Part shown: positions 1 through 7,660 of the stretch, in pieces
Numbering within the stretch: position 1 is the stretch's first letter
Layout: each line of letters begins with the position of its first letter
Source of the DNA: an uncultured Pseudomonadota bacterium
GTDB lineage: Bacteria; Pseudomonadota; Alphaproteobacteria; Rs-D84
Length of the DNA stretch: 64,000 bases
Reading direction: 5' to 3'
NCBI GenBank assembly: GCA_902774285.1
Contig: CACYHO010000002.1
Coordinates: forward strand, 111,498-175,497
Made by a program: the position numbers and the translations under genes
The notes under the pieces: generated by a model
What the model saw: the letters and a program-made list of their open reading frames with translations, nothing else
What the model was told of the DNA's origin: nothing
Database searches by the model: none

Positions 1-1
1 G

Positions 2-1807
2 AATGCTTATTTAATGGCAATCGAACAAGATTGTAACACCGTAGAATCTGCATTAAAAACACAACAAAAAACATTGAAAGCTTCCACACACCAAAGCAGT
101 GCCATGTTAGATTTAGCACGTGTAGAGAACCATCAAAAACATAATTCTGAAGATGTCGCAACTTGTTTAGCAAATGTTGAAACAACCATTCAAAGCGAAG
201 AAGTTTGTGGCGCAGGATATCATAAATGTTTGGATTATGGCCAATTTATTGATGTTGCAACTGGTGCACCTTTGACCGGCGTATCAGATTTCTATAAACT
301 TGGCGAATTGTTAACATTTAAAACAAATGTTGATATCAAAGATCAAAAATTATCTTCCATGCAAAATAACAGAGAATTCGTTCAATTCTTTGAAAATAAA
401 ACAAAAAAATTTGCAAAAGAAGCACTTGATAAATGTAACGAAGATTCAGATTATGTATGGCAACAATATCTGGACAGAGCATTGTTAGACATTTATTATG
501 CACAACAATCTAAAGTGAAAGAAATAAAGCAGAGTTGCTTAACATTGGTTGCACAATGTTATGACAATCAAAATGTATCTGTTACAAACGCTATGGTCAA
601 TCTAACCGGCGATTCAAGTTTATTATTAAAACCAAACGCACTGTCATTGACAACACAAATGTGTAACAAATATATCGATTCTTGTGATGGTATGTTCAGC
701 GGTATTATCAGAGATTATATTAAAACAAAAGATGGAAAGGATTCTTTAAGTGCATGTCGTGCAATCGCACAGCAATGCTTTGATAAATTCGGCGGCGAAG
801 AATACAGCAATTTCTATTCAACACGAAACGGACTTTTTGCAAAAGGCGACGCAATTGATTGGTTTTCAATTTATGCCTATGATTATACAACAGACTCCTA
901 TGGCAACCTTGATACTGTTACACCCAAAATAGATGAAAACGGCAATACAATCATTGTATCGCCATGTGCACAGCAACTTGCAGAAACCCCTGGATGCGTC
1001 GAAAAAGATGCAAATGGGAATATAACCGAAAACGGCAAGAGAGCCTTAGAAGAAATTTTTGGTGGCTTTGATAAATATATTAACACCGATGATTTATTAG
1101 TAAGATATTCTGCCGCAGAAGGCACAGATTCAACACGTCAAATACGTTCAAATGGTATTGCAACAGAAGTTTATTATAAAATCATAGATAGGCTTTCCAA
1201 CCATTGTAAGGGATTGGGGGGGTATTTTGTTGAATATAAATATGCCGCACAATACGGGTATCAACAAAATGATTTATGTAAAATTGCATCGGAAGATCCA
1301 AACAGCGTATTTTATATTGATGCAAATGCTAATTCTGCCAGAACACTGGTATACTGGTATCATTTTAGCCGCGACGAAAACATGTGTCCCGCAGATTATA
1401 ATATATCTGTAGACACACAATCTTGGGGGCTTTGTTCATGTTGGGAAAATGGTGGATATCGCAGCAAAAACGGTTCTATTGCAACCTGTCGTCCAATTAT
1501 TCCTGCAATATCTGGTGACACTGATACAAACAGTGAAGTTATGTGTTCAGAAAATAATTTGTGTAAAGAAACCTATTCAGAAGGCGAAACTGTAGATAAA
1601 ACTTGTGCCCAACCACGTGCTAACAGATCATTCTATTGGTGTCAACAAACCGTTGTATCTTCTGATGGTCAATTATGCCCAACAATGAATTTAACAACAG
1701 AACTTGGCTCAGGAGAAAATACAGGTGAAACAAAGTTATACTGCGCATCGGAAAACGGTCAATATATCAAAACCGTAAACGAAAACGTTCCTGGGCAAAA
1801 CCGTTAG
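2..1807 (+). CDS. Cys-rich exported protein, C-terminal part (gene starts before the window)
   Basis: The reading frame is already open at base 2, and the protein aligns from its first residues with the middle of the 923-aa protein encoded at 41262-44033, so the true start lies upstream. Shared landmarks include an EQDC/QQDC segment near the visible start, a CGxxxYKCLD-type motif, and repeated helical stretches with regularly spaced cysteines. The C-terminal half carries many Cys and Gly and a C-x-C-W segment, consistent with disulphide-bonded exported domains. No enzymatic motif is recognised. It is a member of a family with at least two copies here. Surface or periplasmic location is inferred from the signal peptide of the paralogue. 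No clear terminator follows before the convergent lpxB. Confidence 0.7.
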   Translation, partial: NAYLMAIEQDCNTVESALKTQQKTLKASTHQSSAMLDLARVENHQKHNSEDVATCLANVETTIQSEEVCGAGYHKCLDYGQFIDVATGAPLTGVSDFYKLGELLTFKTNVDIKDQKLSSMQNNREFVQFFENKTKKFAKEALDKCNEDSDYVWQQYLDRALLDIYYAQQSKVKEIKQSCLTLVAQCYDNQNVSVTNAMVNLTGDSSLLLKPNALSLTTQMCNKYIDSCDGMFSGIIRDYIKTKDGKDSLSACRAIAQQCFDKFGGEEYSNFYSTRNGLFAKGDAIDWFSIYAYDYTTDSYGNLDTVTPKIDENGNTIIVSPCAQQLAETPGCVEKDANGNITENGKRALEEIFGGFDKYINTDDLLVRYSAAEGTDSTRQIRSNGIATEVYYKIIDRLSNHCKGLGGYFVEYKYAAQYGYQQNDLCKIASEDPNSVFYIDANANSARTLVYWYHFSRDENMCPADYNISVDTQSWGLCSCWENGGYRSKNGSIATCRPIIPAISGDTDTNSEVMCSENNLCKETYSEGETVDKTCAQPRANRSFYWCQQTVVSSDGQLCPTMNLTTELGSGENTGETKLYCASENGQYIKTVNENVPGQNR

Positions 1808-1820
1808 AAATGCGTTTATT

Positions 1821-2939
1821 TTACAAATAAGCTAATATATCTTTAGCTATCACAGATGCTGGTTTTTCTTTGGAATTTGTCCATTTCTTGTCAGCATTTT
1901 TCAATTCTTGCATCATTTCTTTGCGCACATGCGGCAAAGTCAATTTCTGTAAAGCATCAACTATCGCGACGGGTTTAGCTCTGTTGCCTAATAATTCTGG
2001 AAATATTGTTTTATTCATCAAAATATTAACCAAAGACGCCCATTTAACCCGCAACAACATATGCGCCAATAAAATAGTTAAAGCATTCATTTTATAGACA
2101 ACTATTGTTGGTATATGCATTATTGCCAATTCCGCAGACACCGTCCCACTGGCAACAATAGCAATATATGTATTAGCATATAATTGATAGCGTTTATCAG
2201 ACGAAATCAATTCAGGTTTTGTTGCCCAATTTTTAACGTGTTGATGCACATAAGAGTCTGTTGTTTCTACTGTTGGAATCACGAATTTATAATTACGATA
2301 ACCGGCGTTCACTAACATATCAACCGTCTTGTGAAATACAGGTAACAGTTTTTTAACTTCAGCCATACGGCTTCCTGGCACCAGTGTTATTATTTTATCT
2401 GATGTGGTTGATTTATATTTATCAAGGCCATCTGAAATAGGGTGCCCAACAGCAACCGTGTCCAACCCATATTTTGTAAAATAAGGTATTTCAAAATCAA
2501 AAAAAGCATATAATTTATCGAATATTTTTGCATATTTCTTTGCACGTCCTGGCCGCCAAGCCCACACTTGTGGTGCAACAACATGGAAAAACTTTACGCG
2601 TTTCAAAGCACCCGATTTACGCACGCCACAAACGACCGCTTTCGCAAAACCAGGGGAATCTATGGTTAAAACAATATCTGGTTTTTCAGATATGATCGCA
2701 TTAATGGTTTGTTTTATACGGGTCGACAAAGTTTTTGCATATGCCAAAACTTCTACTATTCCCATAACGGACAAATCTGACATAGGAAAAATTGATTTTA
2801 ATCCCTGTGCTTCCATATGTTGACCGCCAATCCCGACAAATTCAACACCATGCATTTCGTGCATTATTTTTGCACCCAAAACATCACCGGAAACTTCACC
2901 AGCAATTATAAAAATCTTTTTTGTTTTAGCGGTTTTCAT
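1821..2939 (-). CDS. lpxB: Lipid-A-disaccharide synthase LpxB
   Basis: LpxB joins UDP-2,3-diacylglucosamine to lipid X to make the lipid A disaccharide at the inner membrane. The start MKTAKTKKIF is followed directly by the family signature IAGEVSGDVLGA. Further hallmarks are FHVVAPQVWAWRPGR in the middle and LVPGSRMAEV before the C-terminal half. The length of about 372 aa is usual for the family. An upstream in-frame ATG at 2978 would add 13 residues lying inside lpxA, so the ATG at 2939 is preferred. It overlaps the end of lpxA by 14 bp and is almost certainly co-transcribed with it. Confidence 0.95.
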   Translation of the reverse strand: MKTAKTKKIFIIAGEVSGDVLGAKIMHEMHGVEFVGIGGQHMEAQGLKSIFPMSDLSVMGIVEVLAYAKTLSTRIKQTINAIISEKPDIVLTIDSPGFAKAVVCGVRKSGALKRVKFFHVVAPQVWAWRPGRAKKYAKIFDKLYAFFDFEIPYFTKYGLDTVAVGHPISDGLDKYKSTTSDKIITLVPGSRMAEVKKLLPVFHKTVDMLVNAGYRNYKFVIPTVETTDSYVHQHVKNWATKPELISSDKRYQLYANTYIAIVASGTVSAELAIMHIPTIVVYKMNALTILLAHMLLRVKWASLVNILMNKTIFPELLGNRAKPVAIVDALQKLTLPHVRKEMMQELKNADKKWTNSKEKPASVIAKDILAYL

Positions 2940-3732
2940 TTTTCGCAGTTCCAATGCCACGCTTTGAACGATTTTCAATAAAATCTATTGCATCCATTGC
3001 GTATTTATTGTTTTTAACTTCTTTGCGAATTTTATTAATTCTGTCACTAACTGTACCTTCGTCGCTGCCAAACACTGCAGAATATACAGAATGGATTGCA
3101 TGTAAATCTTCGTTTGTGAATCCATGACGCATCAATCCGACACGGTTAATCGTGCGATATACAGCACGCGTACCATCATAAATAGCATATGGCAAAACAT
3201 CGTTTCCAACACCACTCATTCCACCAATAAACGCGTTTCTGCCGATACGGGCAAACTGTAACACCATCACACCACCAGACAATATAGCAAAATCTTCAAC
3301 TTCCACATGGCCAGCAACTTGGACCAAATTAGACATAACCACACTGTTACCGACTTTGCAATCGTGTCCAACATGCGCATTGACCATAATTTGACAATCG
3401 TCACCGATTTCTGTTCCATCAGACGCAGGTGTTCCAGAATGAATTGTAACATATTCACGAATTCTGCAACGTTTCCCGATGCGCAAACCCGTCATTGCTG
3501 CTTCGTCTTGCCATTTTAAATCTTGGCTCATAACACCAAGAACAGCAAAAGGATATACAATAGAATCATCACCAATAGATGTTTTTCCATCAATAACAAC
3601 ATTAGATACTAATTCAACACGATCACCCAAAACAACATTCGGGCCAATGATACAAAAAGGACCAATTTTGCAATCGTTTCCTATAATCGCACCAGGTTTA
3701 ATAACAGCACTTGGGTCAATAATTGTAGCCAT
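2926..3732 (-). CDS. lpxA: UDP-N-acetylglucosamine acyltransferase LpxA
   Basis: LpxA performs the first lipid A step, transferring an acyl chain from ACP to the 3-OH of UDP-GlcNAc. The 268-aa length is typical. The N-terminal two thirds is a left-handed beta-helix of hexapeptide repeats (IIGNDCKIGPFCIIGPNVVL and following). NAHVGHDCKVG at about residues 118-128 holds the catalytic-type histidine (about H123), and the C-terminal helical domain is present. The start has a GGAAAAAAGAA leader. It lies upstream of lpxB in a two-gene overlapping operon. lpxD, fabZ and lpxI are not adjacent. Confidence 0.96.
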   Translation of the reverse strand: MATIIDPSAVIKPGAIIGNDCKIGPFCIIGPNVVLGDRVELVSNVVIDGKTSIGDDSIVYPFAVLGVMSQDLKWQDEAAMTGLRIGKRCRIREYVTIHSGTPASDGTEIGDDCQIMVNAHVGHDCKVGNSVVMSNLVQVAGHVEVEDFAILSGGVMVLQFARIGRNAFIGGMSGVGNDVLPYAIYDGTRAVYRTINRVGLMRHGFTNEDLHAIHSVYSAVFGSDEGTVSDRINKIRKEVKNNKYAMDAIDFIENRSKRGIGTAKNENR

Positions 3733-3820
3733 TTCTTTTTTCCATTATTTTTATAAGTTAATCTTTCAACGAGATTGTATAATAAATGCCAGAAATATTG
3801 TATTCAATAAATATAACCAA

Positions 3821-4813
3821 TTATAACAAATCAAGAAAATCTTTGGCTTTAATTTTTTTATTTAATTGTACAAAATAAAGTATTCCCAAACCGCTTATTA
3901 CGGGGCACATTATCAAAACCCCAAAACACACCAAAGTTAATGCCCATGAATATTTTGACAAACCAGCAAAAGATTTATTCGAATGATAAATAGTTAGGGC
4001 TTCTACCAATGCTGTTGCAGCCAACAAACCAACAAACACAGGGACGGATTCTGTCGATACAAACAAAACCGCCGCCAAAGCCGCAATGATTCTAAAAAGC
4101 CATTTTAATTTTACATATGCACTTTCATAAATTTTCGATTTTGCATTGATATATTTCGTGATAATAGTTGTCACTGCAAAAAATCCTGTCACAAACAGTG
4201 CAGCCAAATGGATTATTGTTAAATTACCCAATTGTCCAAATCTAAAATATTCTGGTTGCATCAATACCAATGCTGTCATAACACCAAAAACAAGGGTCGA
4301 AACAACAACATCTGACAGATTTCTATGTAATCTTGCACCAACAATTATACCGCAAAAGACCGCACTTATTTGTAATAACAACCCCCACAAATCTGGCTTT
4401 GCAGAAAAAATCGTCAAAGTTAATAACAAAAGGAAAGAAATTAGAACTGTTTTTTTATTCTTGAAAACATTTAAATAGTTCAATTTTACAGCACGATTTG
4501 TGACATATGTCATTGATATAAATAATACAGTTGCTATCGTCAAAGGAAGCAATGATATACCGTCACGTATTACCGCATAGTTTCCACCAAAAATCAACAA
4601 CCAAAATGCTAAAGTTAAAACCGACCAAAAACCTATTTTTTCTTCTGTATTATTATTCCATTGTAAACGAGCCAATATATCGCGACCATATAAGTATATA
4701 AAATAAAATAATGGCACACTTAAAATGGCGGTTGAAAAGAAATAGGGGTTGATCAAAGCAGCATTATTAAAAGAACTTATTGCGGTTGTCACTATTGATA
4801 ATTCATTAAACAT
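3821..4813 (-). CDS. Polytopic membrane protein of unknown function
   Basis: This 330-aa protein has about eight to ten hydrophobic helices spread over its length, separated by short charged loops (for example RDILARLQWNNNTEEK and TKYINAKSKIYES). It has no recognisable catalytic motif and no signal peptide other than its first helix. It is read leftward toward lpxA, 88 bp away, so co-expression with the lipid A genes is possible but not shown. A purine-rich AAAAGGCAAG lies before its ATG. The first codon is only 38 bp from that of the divergent methyltransferase gene. Transporter or envelope-lipid roles are guesses. Confidence 0.7.
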   Translation of the reverse strand: MFNELSIVTTAISSFNNAALINPYFFSTAILSVPLFYFIYLYGRDILARLQWNNNTEEKIGFWSVLTLAFWLLIFGGNYAVIRDGISLLPLTIATVLFISMTYVTNRAVKLNYLNVFKNKKTVLISFLLLLTLTIFSAKPDLWGLLLQISAVFCGIIVGARLHRNLSDVVVSTLVFGVMTALVLMQPEYFRFGQLGNLTIIHLAALFVTGFFAVTTIITKYINAKSKIYESAYVKLKWLFRIIAALAAVLFVSTESVPVFVGLLAATALVEALTIYHSNKSFAGLSKYSWALTLVCFGVLIMCPVISGLGILYFVQLNKKIKAKDFLDLL

Positions 4814-4817
4814 AAAC

Positions 4818-4845
4818 TTGCCTTTTGGTTTTATTAGATTATTAT
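4818..4845 (+). promoter_or_regulatory. Promoter of the trmN6-like gene, leaderless geometry
   Basis: A -35-like TTGCCT at 4818-4823 is followed by a 16-bp spacer and a -10-like TATTAT at 4840-4845. Only 6 nt separate the -10 box from the ATG at 4852, so transcription would start at or next to the start codon. Confidence 0.45.
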
Positions 4846-4851
4846 ATAGGT

Positions 4852-5544
4852 ATGTCAGAAAAACAAGAAAATTTTACATTATTAAATGGTATGGTTATCA
4901 TGAAGCGCAGTTCATATAATCCTACCAGCGATGCCGTTTGGTTGGCAGCATTTGTTCATACTTCAAATAAAATAAAAACTGTTTTGGATGTAGGAATAGG
5001 GACCGGAGGCGTGTCTCTTTGTTTATTGTCTCGTTTACCAAATCTGAAGGTGACAGGTATTGATGTTTCAAATGACATGTTGGAAATTTGTCACGATAAT
5101 GCAGAATTAAACGACAAAAACATAACATTAATTAACAAAGATATTTTGACTTGGTCAACAACTGATCGTTTTGATTTAGTTGTAACAAATCCTCCGTATT
5201 TCAAGGGAACGCCAGCCAAACATAATGCGCACCACAATGCAGATATAAAAGAATGGATAAAAAAAGCTGGTGCCCGTGTATCTTCAAATGGATATTTTTG
5301 CACGATAGTTGATGCTGCTTGTGCGGGCCAAGTTATAAGTTGTTTACATGATAAAAAATTTGGTGACATTCAAATATTTCCTCTGTTTGGGGCAAAAAAC
5401 GTTGCAGAACGCGTATTGATACGCGCAAAAAACGGGGTAAAAACAGGCACCACTATTTATTCAGGCACATCTATGAATAATGATTCTATTTTACGCGATG
5501 GCTTGACTATTGATGCTTTATTGTCTACACTGGGGACAAAATGA
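4852..5544 (+). CDS. TrmN6-like tRNA adenine-N6 methyltransferase
   Basis: This SAM-dependent methyltransferase has motif I LDVGIGTGGVSLCLL, an acidic strand end GIDVSNDML, and the amino-methylation motif NPPYF (DLVVTNPPYFKG). It resembles the YfiC/TrmN6 group that methylates A37 of tRNA-Val; PrmC, which shares NPPY, is less likely because its N-terminal helical domain is absent. The ATG at 4852 (230 aa) is chosen over a TTG at 4825 because it opens the conserved segment and matches the promoter. It overlaps the M23 peptidase gene by 4 bp (ATGA). Confidence 0.75.
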   Translation: MSEKQENFTLLNGMVIMKRSSYNPTSDAVWLAAFVHTSNKIKTVLDVGIGTGGVSLCLLSRLPNLKVTGIDVSNDMLEICHDNAELNDKNITLINKDILTWSTTDRFDLVVTNPPYFKGTPAKHNAHHNADIKEWIKKAGARVSSNGYFCTIVDAACAGQVISCLHDKKFGDIQIFPLFGAKNVAERVLIRAKNGVKTGTTIYSGTSMNNDSILRDGLTIDALLSTLGTK

Positions 5545-6818
5545 TCGGATTTATAGCAAGATATTTTTCGTCCTTTTGGGAATTGATAACCGCACCATTC
5601 AGGTTAATCTGGCGCGGTATCGCTAAGTTATTTCCACCACGCGATTGCACTGTTATGGACACGGTTGATGGTCAAGTACACACATATCAACAAAGTAGTT
5701 TTTGGCGTTTTACTAAATTTTGCGCAATTATAACCATGTCTATTTGGGCCACATGGTCAACATATGTATATGTATATCATCGTCCTTTGTTACAAAAACG
5801 CACGCAACAATTGGAACAAACTCGTACTCAACATCAACGTCAAATGACAGATTTAAAGACTTATTTGAAAAAATATAACGATTTGACACGCGAATTGAAT
5901 ATTGTTGATGATAAAATATTAAAAGCCAATAAGTTGTCTGATAAAGACAAAGAAAACCTGTTAAACACAAAATCTAAAATCGTTGGCGAACTTGATTTCT
6001 TGCAAACCAGAATTGTTGAAATGATGGGTGACGAAAATTACAGTCCAGAATTTGATAAGATATCAGAATTGGCAATGGAATTTGAATTGGTTCGCAATGA
6101 AAATGATGTTTTAAAACAGAAAAATCAACAAATGATTGAATCTGTTCAAGAAATATCTGATGCAGACAATCAAATTGTTGAACAGGTTTCAAAGTTAACA
6201 AAAGACAATATTGACGAATTGCACAAGAATTTGAAAAAGATTAATACCAGCATTACAAAACTTGGTTTAACAGAAACATCTTTGGTATCTCAGGCAAATA
6301 ATTATTCTAACCAAATTATTGGTGGACGCTTTATACAATTGAATTTGAATAAAAACACAGACGAAAAATACAAGAAAATCGCTGCCGACATCGAAAAATG
6401 GCACGGATTAAACAGATTAACACAAATTTTACCTATCGGGGCCCCGGTTGCTAAAAAAACAATAACATCACCATACGGTATGCGCCAAGATCCTTTTACA
6501 AAAAAGAACAAACACCACAAAGGTATTGATTTTGCAGGGAAGATTGGCACCGAATTATATGCAGTTGCACCTGGTCGTGTAGTGTCCGCTGGCGAACGTT
6601 CTGGATATGGCACTACTGTCGAAATAGATCATGGTTTGGGCTTTACAACTTTATATGCACATTTATCAAAAATTATGGTGTCCCGTGGCGATTGGATCCG
6701 CCCTGGAACAGTTGTCGGTCTTGGCGGTTCATCGGGACGTTCAACAGGCCCACACTTGCATTATGAAATAAGATACAAGGGATCACCATTTAACCCAATT
6801 AATTTTGTAAAAGAATAA
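5541..6818 (+). CDS. M23 family murein endopeptidase, membrane anchored
   Basis: A bitopic protein of 425 aa with an inner-membrane helix near residues 58-80, a long periplasmic coiled coil (about 85-260) and a C-terminal M23/LytM domain. Zinc and catalytic residues are present: HKGID (H326, D330), YAHLS (about H374) and HLHYE (H405, H407). This fits an active DD-endopeptidase that cuts peptidoglycan cross-links. The bactofilin gene follows 12 bp later, the same pairing seen in known cell-shape loci (M23 peptidase plus bactofilin), so a role in shaping or localised wall remodelling is likely. Confidence 0.9.
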   Translation: MIGFIARYFSSFWELITAPFRLIWRGIAKLFPPRDCTVMDTVDGQVHTYQQSSFWRFTKFCAIITMSIWATWSTYVYVYHRPLLQKRTQQLEQTRTQHQRQMTDLKTYLKKYNDLTRELNIVDDKILKANKLSDKDKENLLNTKSKIVGELDFLQTRIVEMMGDENYSPEFDKISELAMEFELVRNENDVLKQKNQQMIESVQEISDADNQIVEQVSKLTKDNIDELHKNLKKINTSITKLGLTETSLVSQANNYSNQIIGGRFIQLNLNKNTDEKYKKIAADIEKWHGLNRLTQILPIGAPVAKKTITSPYGMRQDPFTKKNKHHKGIDFAGKIGTELYAVAPGRVVSAGERSGYGTTVEIDHGLGFTTLYAHLSKIMVSRGDWIRPGTVVGLGGSSGRSTGPHLHYEIRYKGSPFNPINFVKE

Positions 6819-6830
6819 AGGGAAGGAAAA

Positions 6831-7181
6831 ATGTTAGCGTTTACTAATGCAGATGAAAAAAAATCGCCTACTATTGTGGGTGCTGGTTGCAAATTAAAAG
6901 GCAATATAGATACCGATCATACTGTTCAAATTCATGGTAATGTTCATGGTAATGTTGCCGCAGAAACAGTTATTATAGGTCGTGGTGGCAAAGTCGTTGG
7001 TGATATAACTGCAAATACATTGTTTTTACACGGATCTTTAAATGGCGATGCAACTGTTAAAATTGCAAATATTTTCTCAAACGCAACAATGTCTGGCACT
7101 TTATATTACAAAACACTGAATATTACTGGTAATACAGGATTGGAATGCAAATTAGAAAAAATGAAGGAATCTAAAAAATGA
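6831..7181 (+). CDS. Bactofilin family cytoskeletal protein
   Basis: This 116-aa protein consists of short beta-strand repeats rich in G and V (GCKLKGNIDTDHTVQIHGNV, then GNVAAETVIIGRGG) matching the bactofilin beta-helix domain (DUF583), with short charged ends. Bactofilins polymerise without nucleotide and often position M23 peptidases. The neighbouring upstream gene encodes such a peptidase. An AGGGAAGGA ribosome-binding site lies 5 bp before the ATG. The gene overlaps rpiB by 4 bp, so the three genes form one operon. Confidence 0.9.
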   Translation: MLAFTNADEKKSPTIVGAGCKLKGNIDTDHTVQIHGNVHGNVAAETVIIGRGGKVVGDITANTLFLHGSLNGDATVKIANIFSNATMSGTLYYKTLNITGNTGLECKLEKMKESKK

Positions 7182-7627
7182 ACAAAAACGATATTTCACG
7201 CGTTTACATCGCAGGCGACCATCGTGGAGTGGGGCTGAAATTATATCTTTATGAAATGTTAATGGCAGACGGATATAATGTCATCAATTTGGGAACAGAC
7301 GATTTGAATACCCCTGTAGATTTTCCAGATATTGCAAACAAAGTGGCAGAAGCCATGTTGGATGATCCACAATCACGTGGTATTTTAATTTGTGGCACCG
7401 GGGCAGGTATGGAAATCGCAGCCAACAGATATCGCCATATTCGTGCATCTCGTGTTGACAGACCAGAACAAGCACGCGATGATCGTTTTCATGATGATAT
7501 AAATGTTTTGGCACTGGCTGCTGATGATATAGATATTGAACAAGCTTTCTTGTGCGCACAAACATTTTTGGAAAGCCCGTTTGATAATATTGAACGACGC
7601 GTCCGCCGTATTCAAAAAATATCTTAA
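7178..7627 (+). CDS. rpiB: Ribose-5-phosphate isomerase B
   Basis: RpiB interconverts ribose 5-phosphate and ribulose 5-phosphate. The 149-aa protein shows the family pattern: AGDHRGVGLK at the N-terminus, NLGTDD, VDFPDIANKVAEAM, and the catalytic-cysteine loop ICGTGAGMEIAANR, followed by ARDDRFHDDINVLAL. It is the last gene of the methyltransferase/M23/bactofilin run and ends just before a strong hairpin terminator. Together with transketolase at 17957-19732 it supplies part of the non-oxidative pentose phosphate pathway. Confidence 0.93.
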   Translation: MNKNDISRVYIAGDHRGVGLKLYLYEMLMADGYNVINLGTDDLNTPVDFPDIANKVAEAMLDDPQSRGILICGTGAGMEIAANRYRHIRASRVDRPEQARDDRFHDDINVLALAADDIDIEQAFLCAQTFLESPFDNIERRVRRIQKIS

Positions 7628-7633
7628 AAAACA

Positions 7634-7660
7634 AACCGCCATTTTGGCGGTTCATTTTTT
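7634..7660. terminator. Bidirectional rho-independent terminator between rpiB and leuS
   Basis: A 7-bp stem AACCGCC/GGCGGTT with a 5-nt ATTTT loop is preceded by an A-run and followed by a T-run, serving the convergent rpiB (+) and leuS (-). Confidence 0.85.

Noticed and set aside
4852..5544. Assignment as PrmC (release-factor methyltransferase)
   Set aside because: It has NPPY but lacks the PrmC N-terminal domain and is not next to prfA; TrmN6-like fits better.
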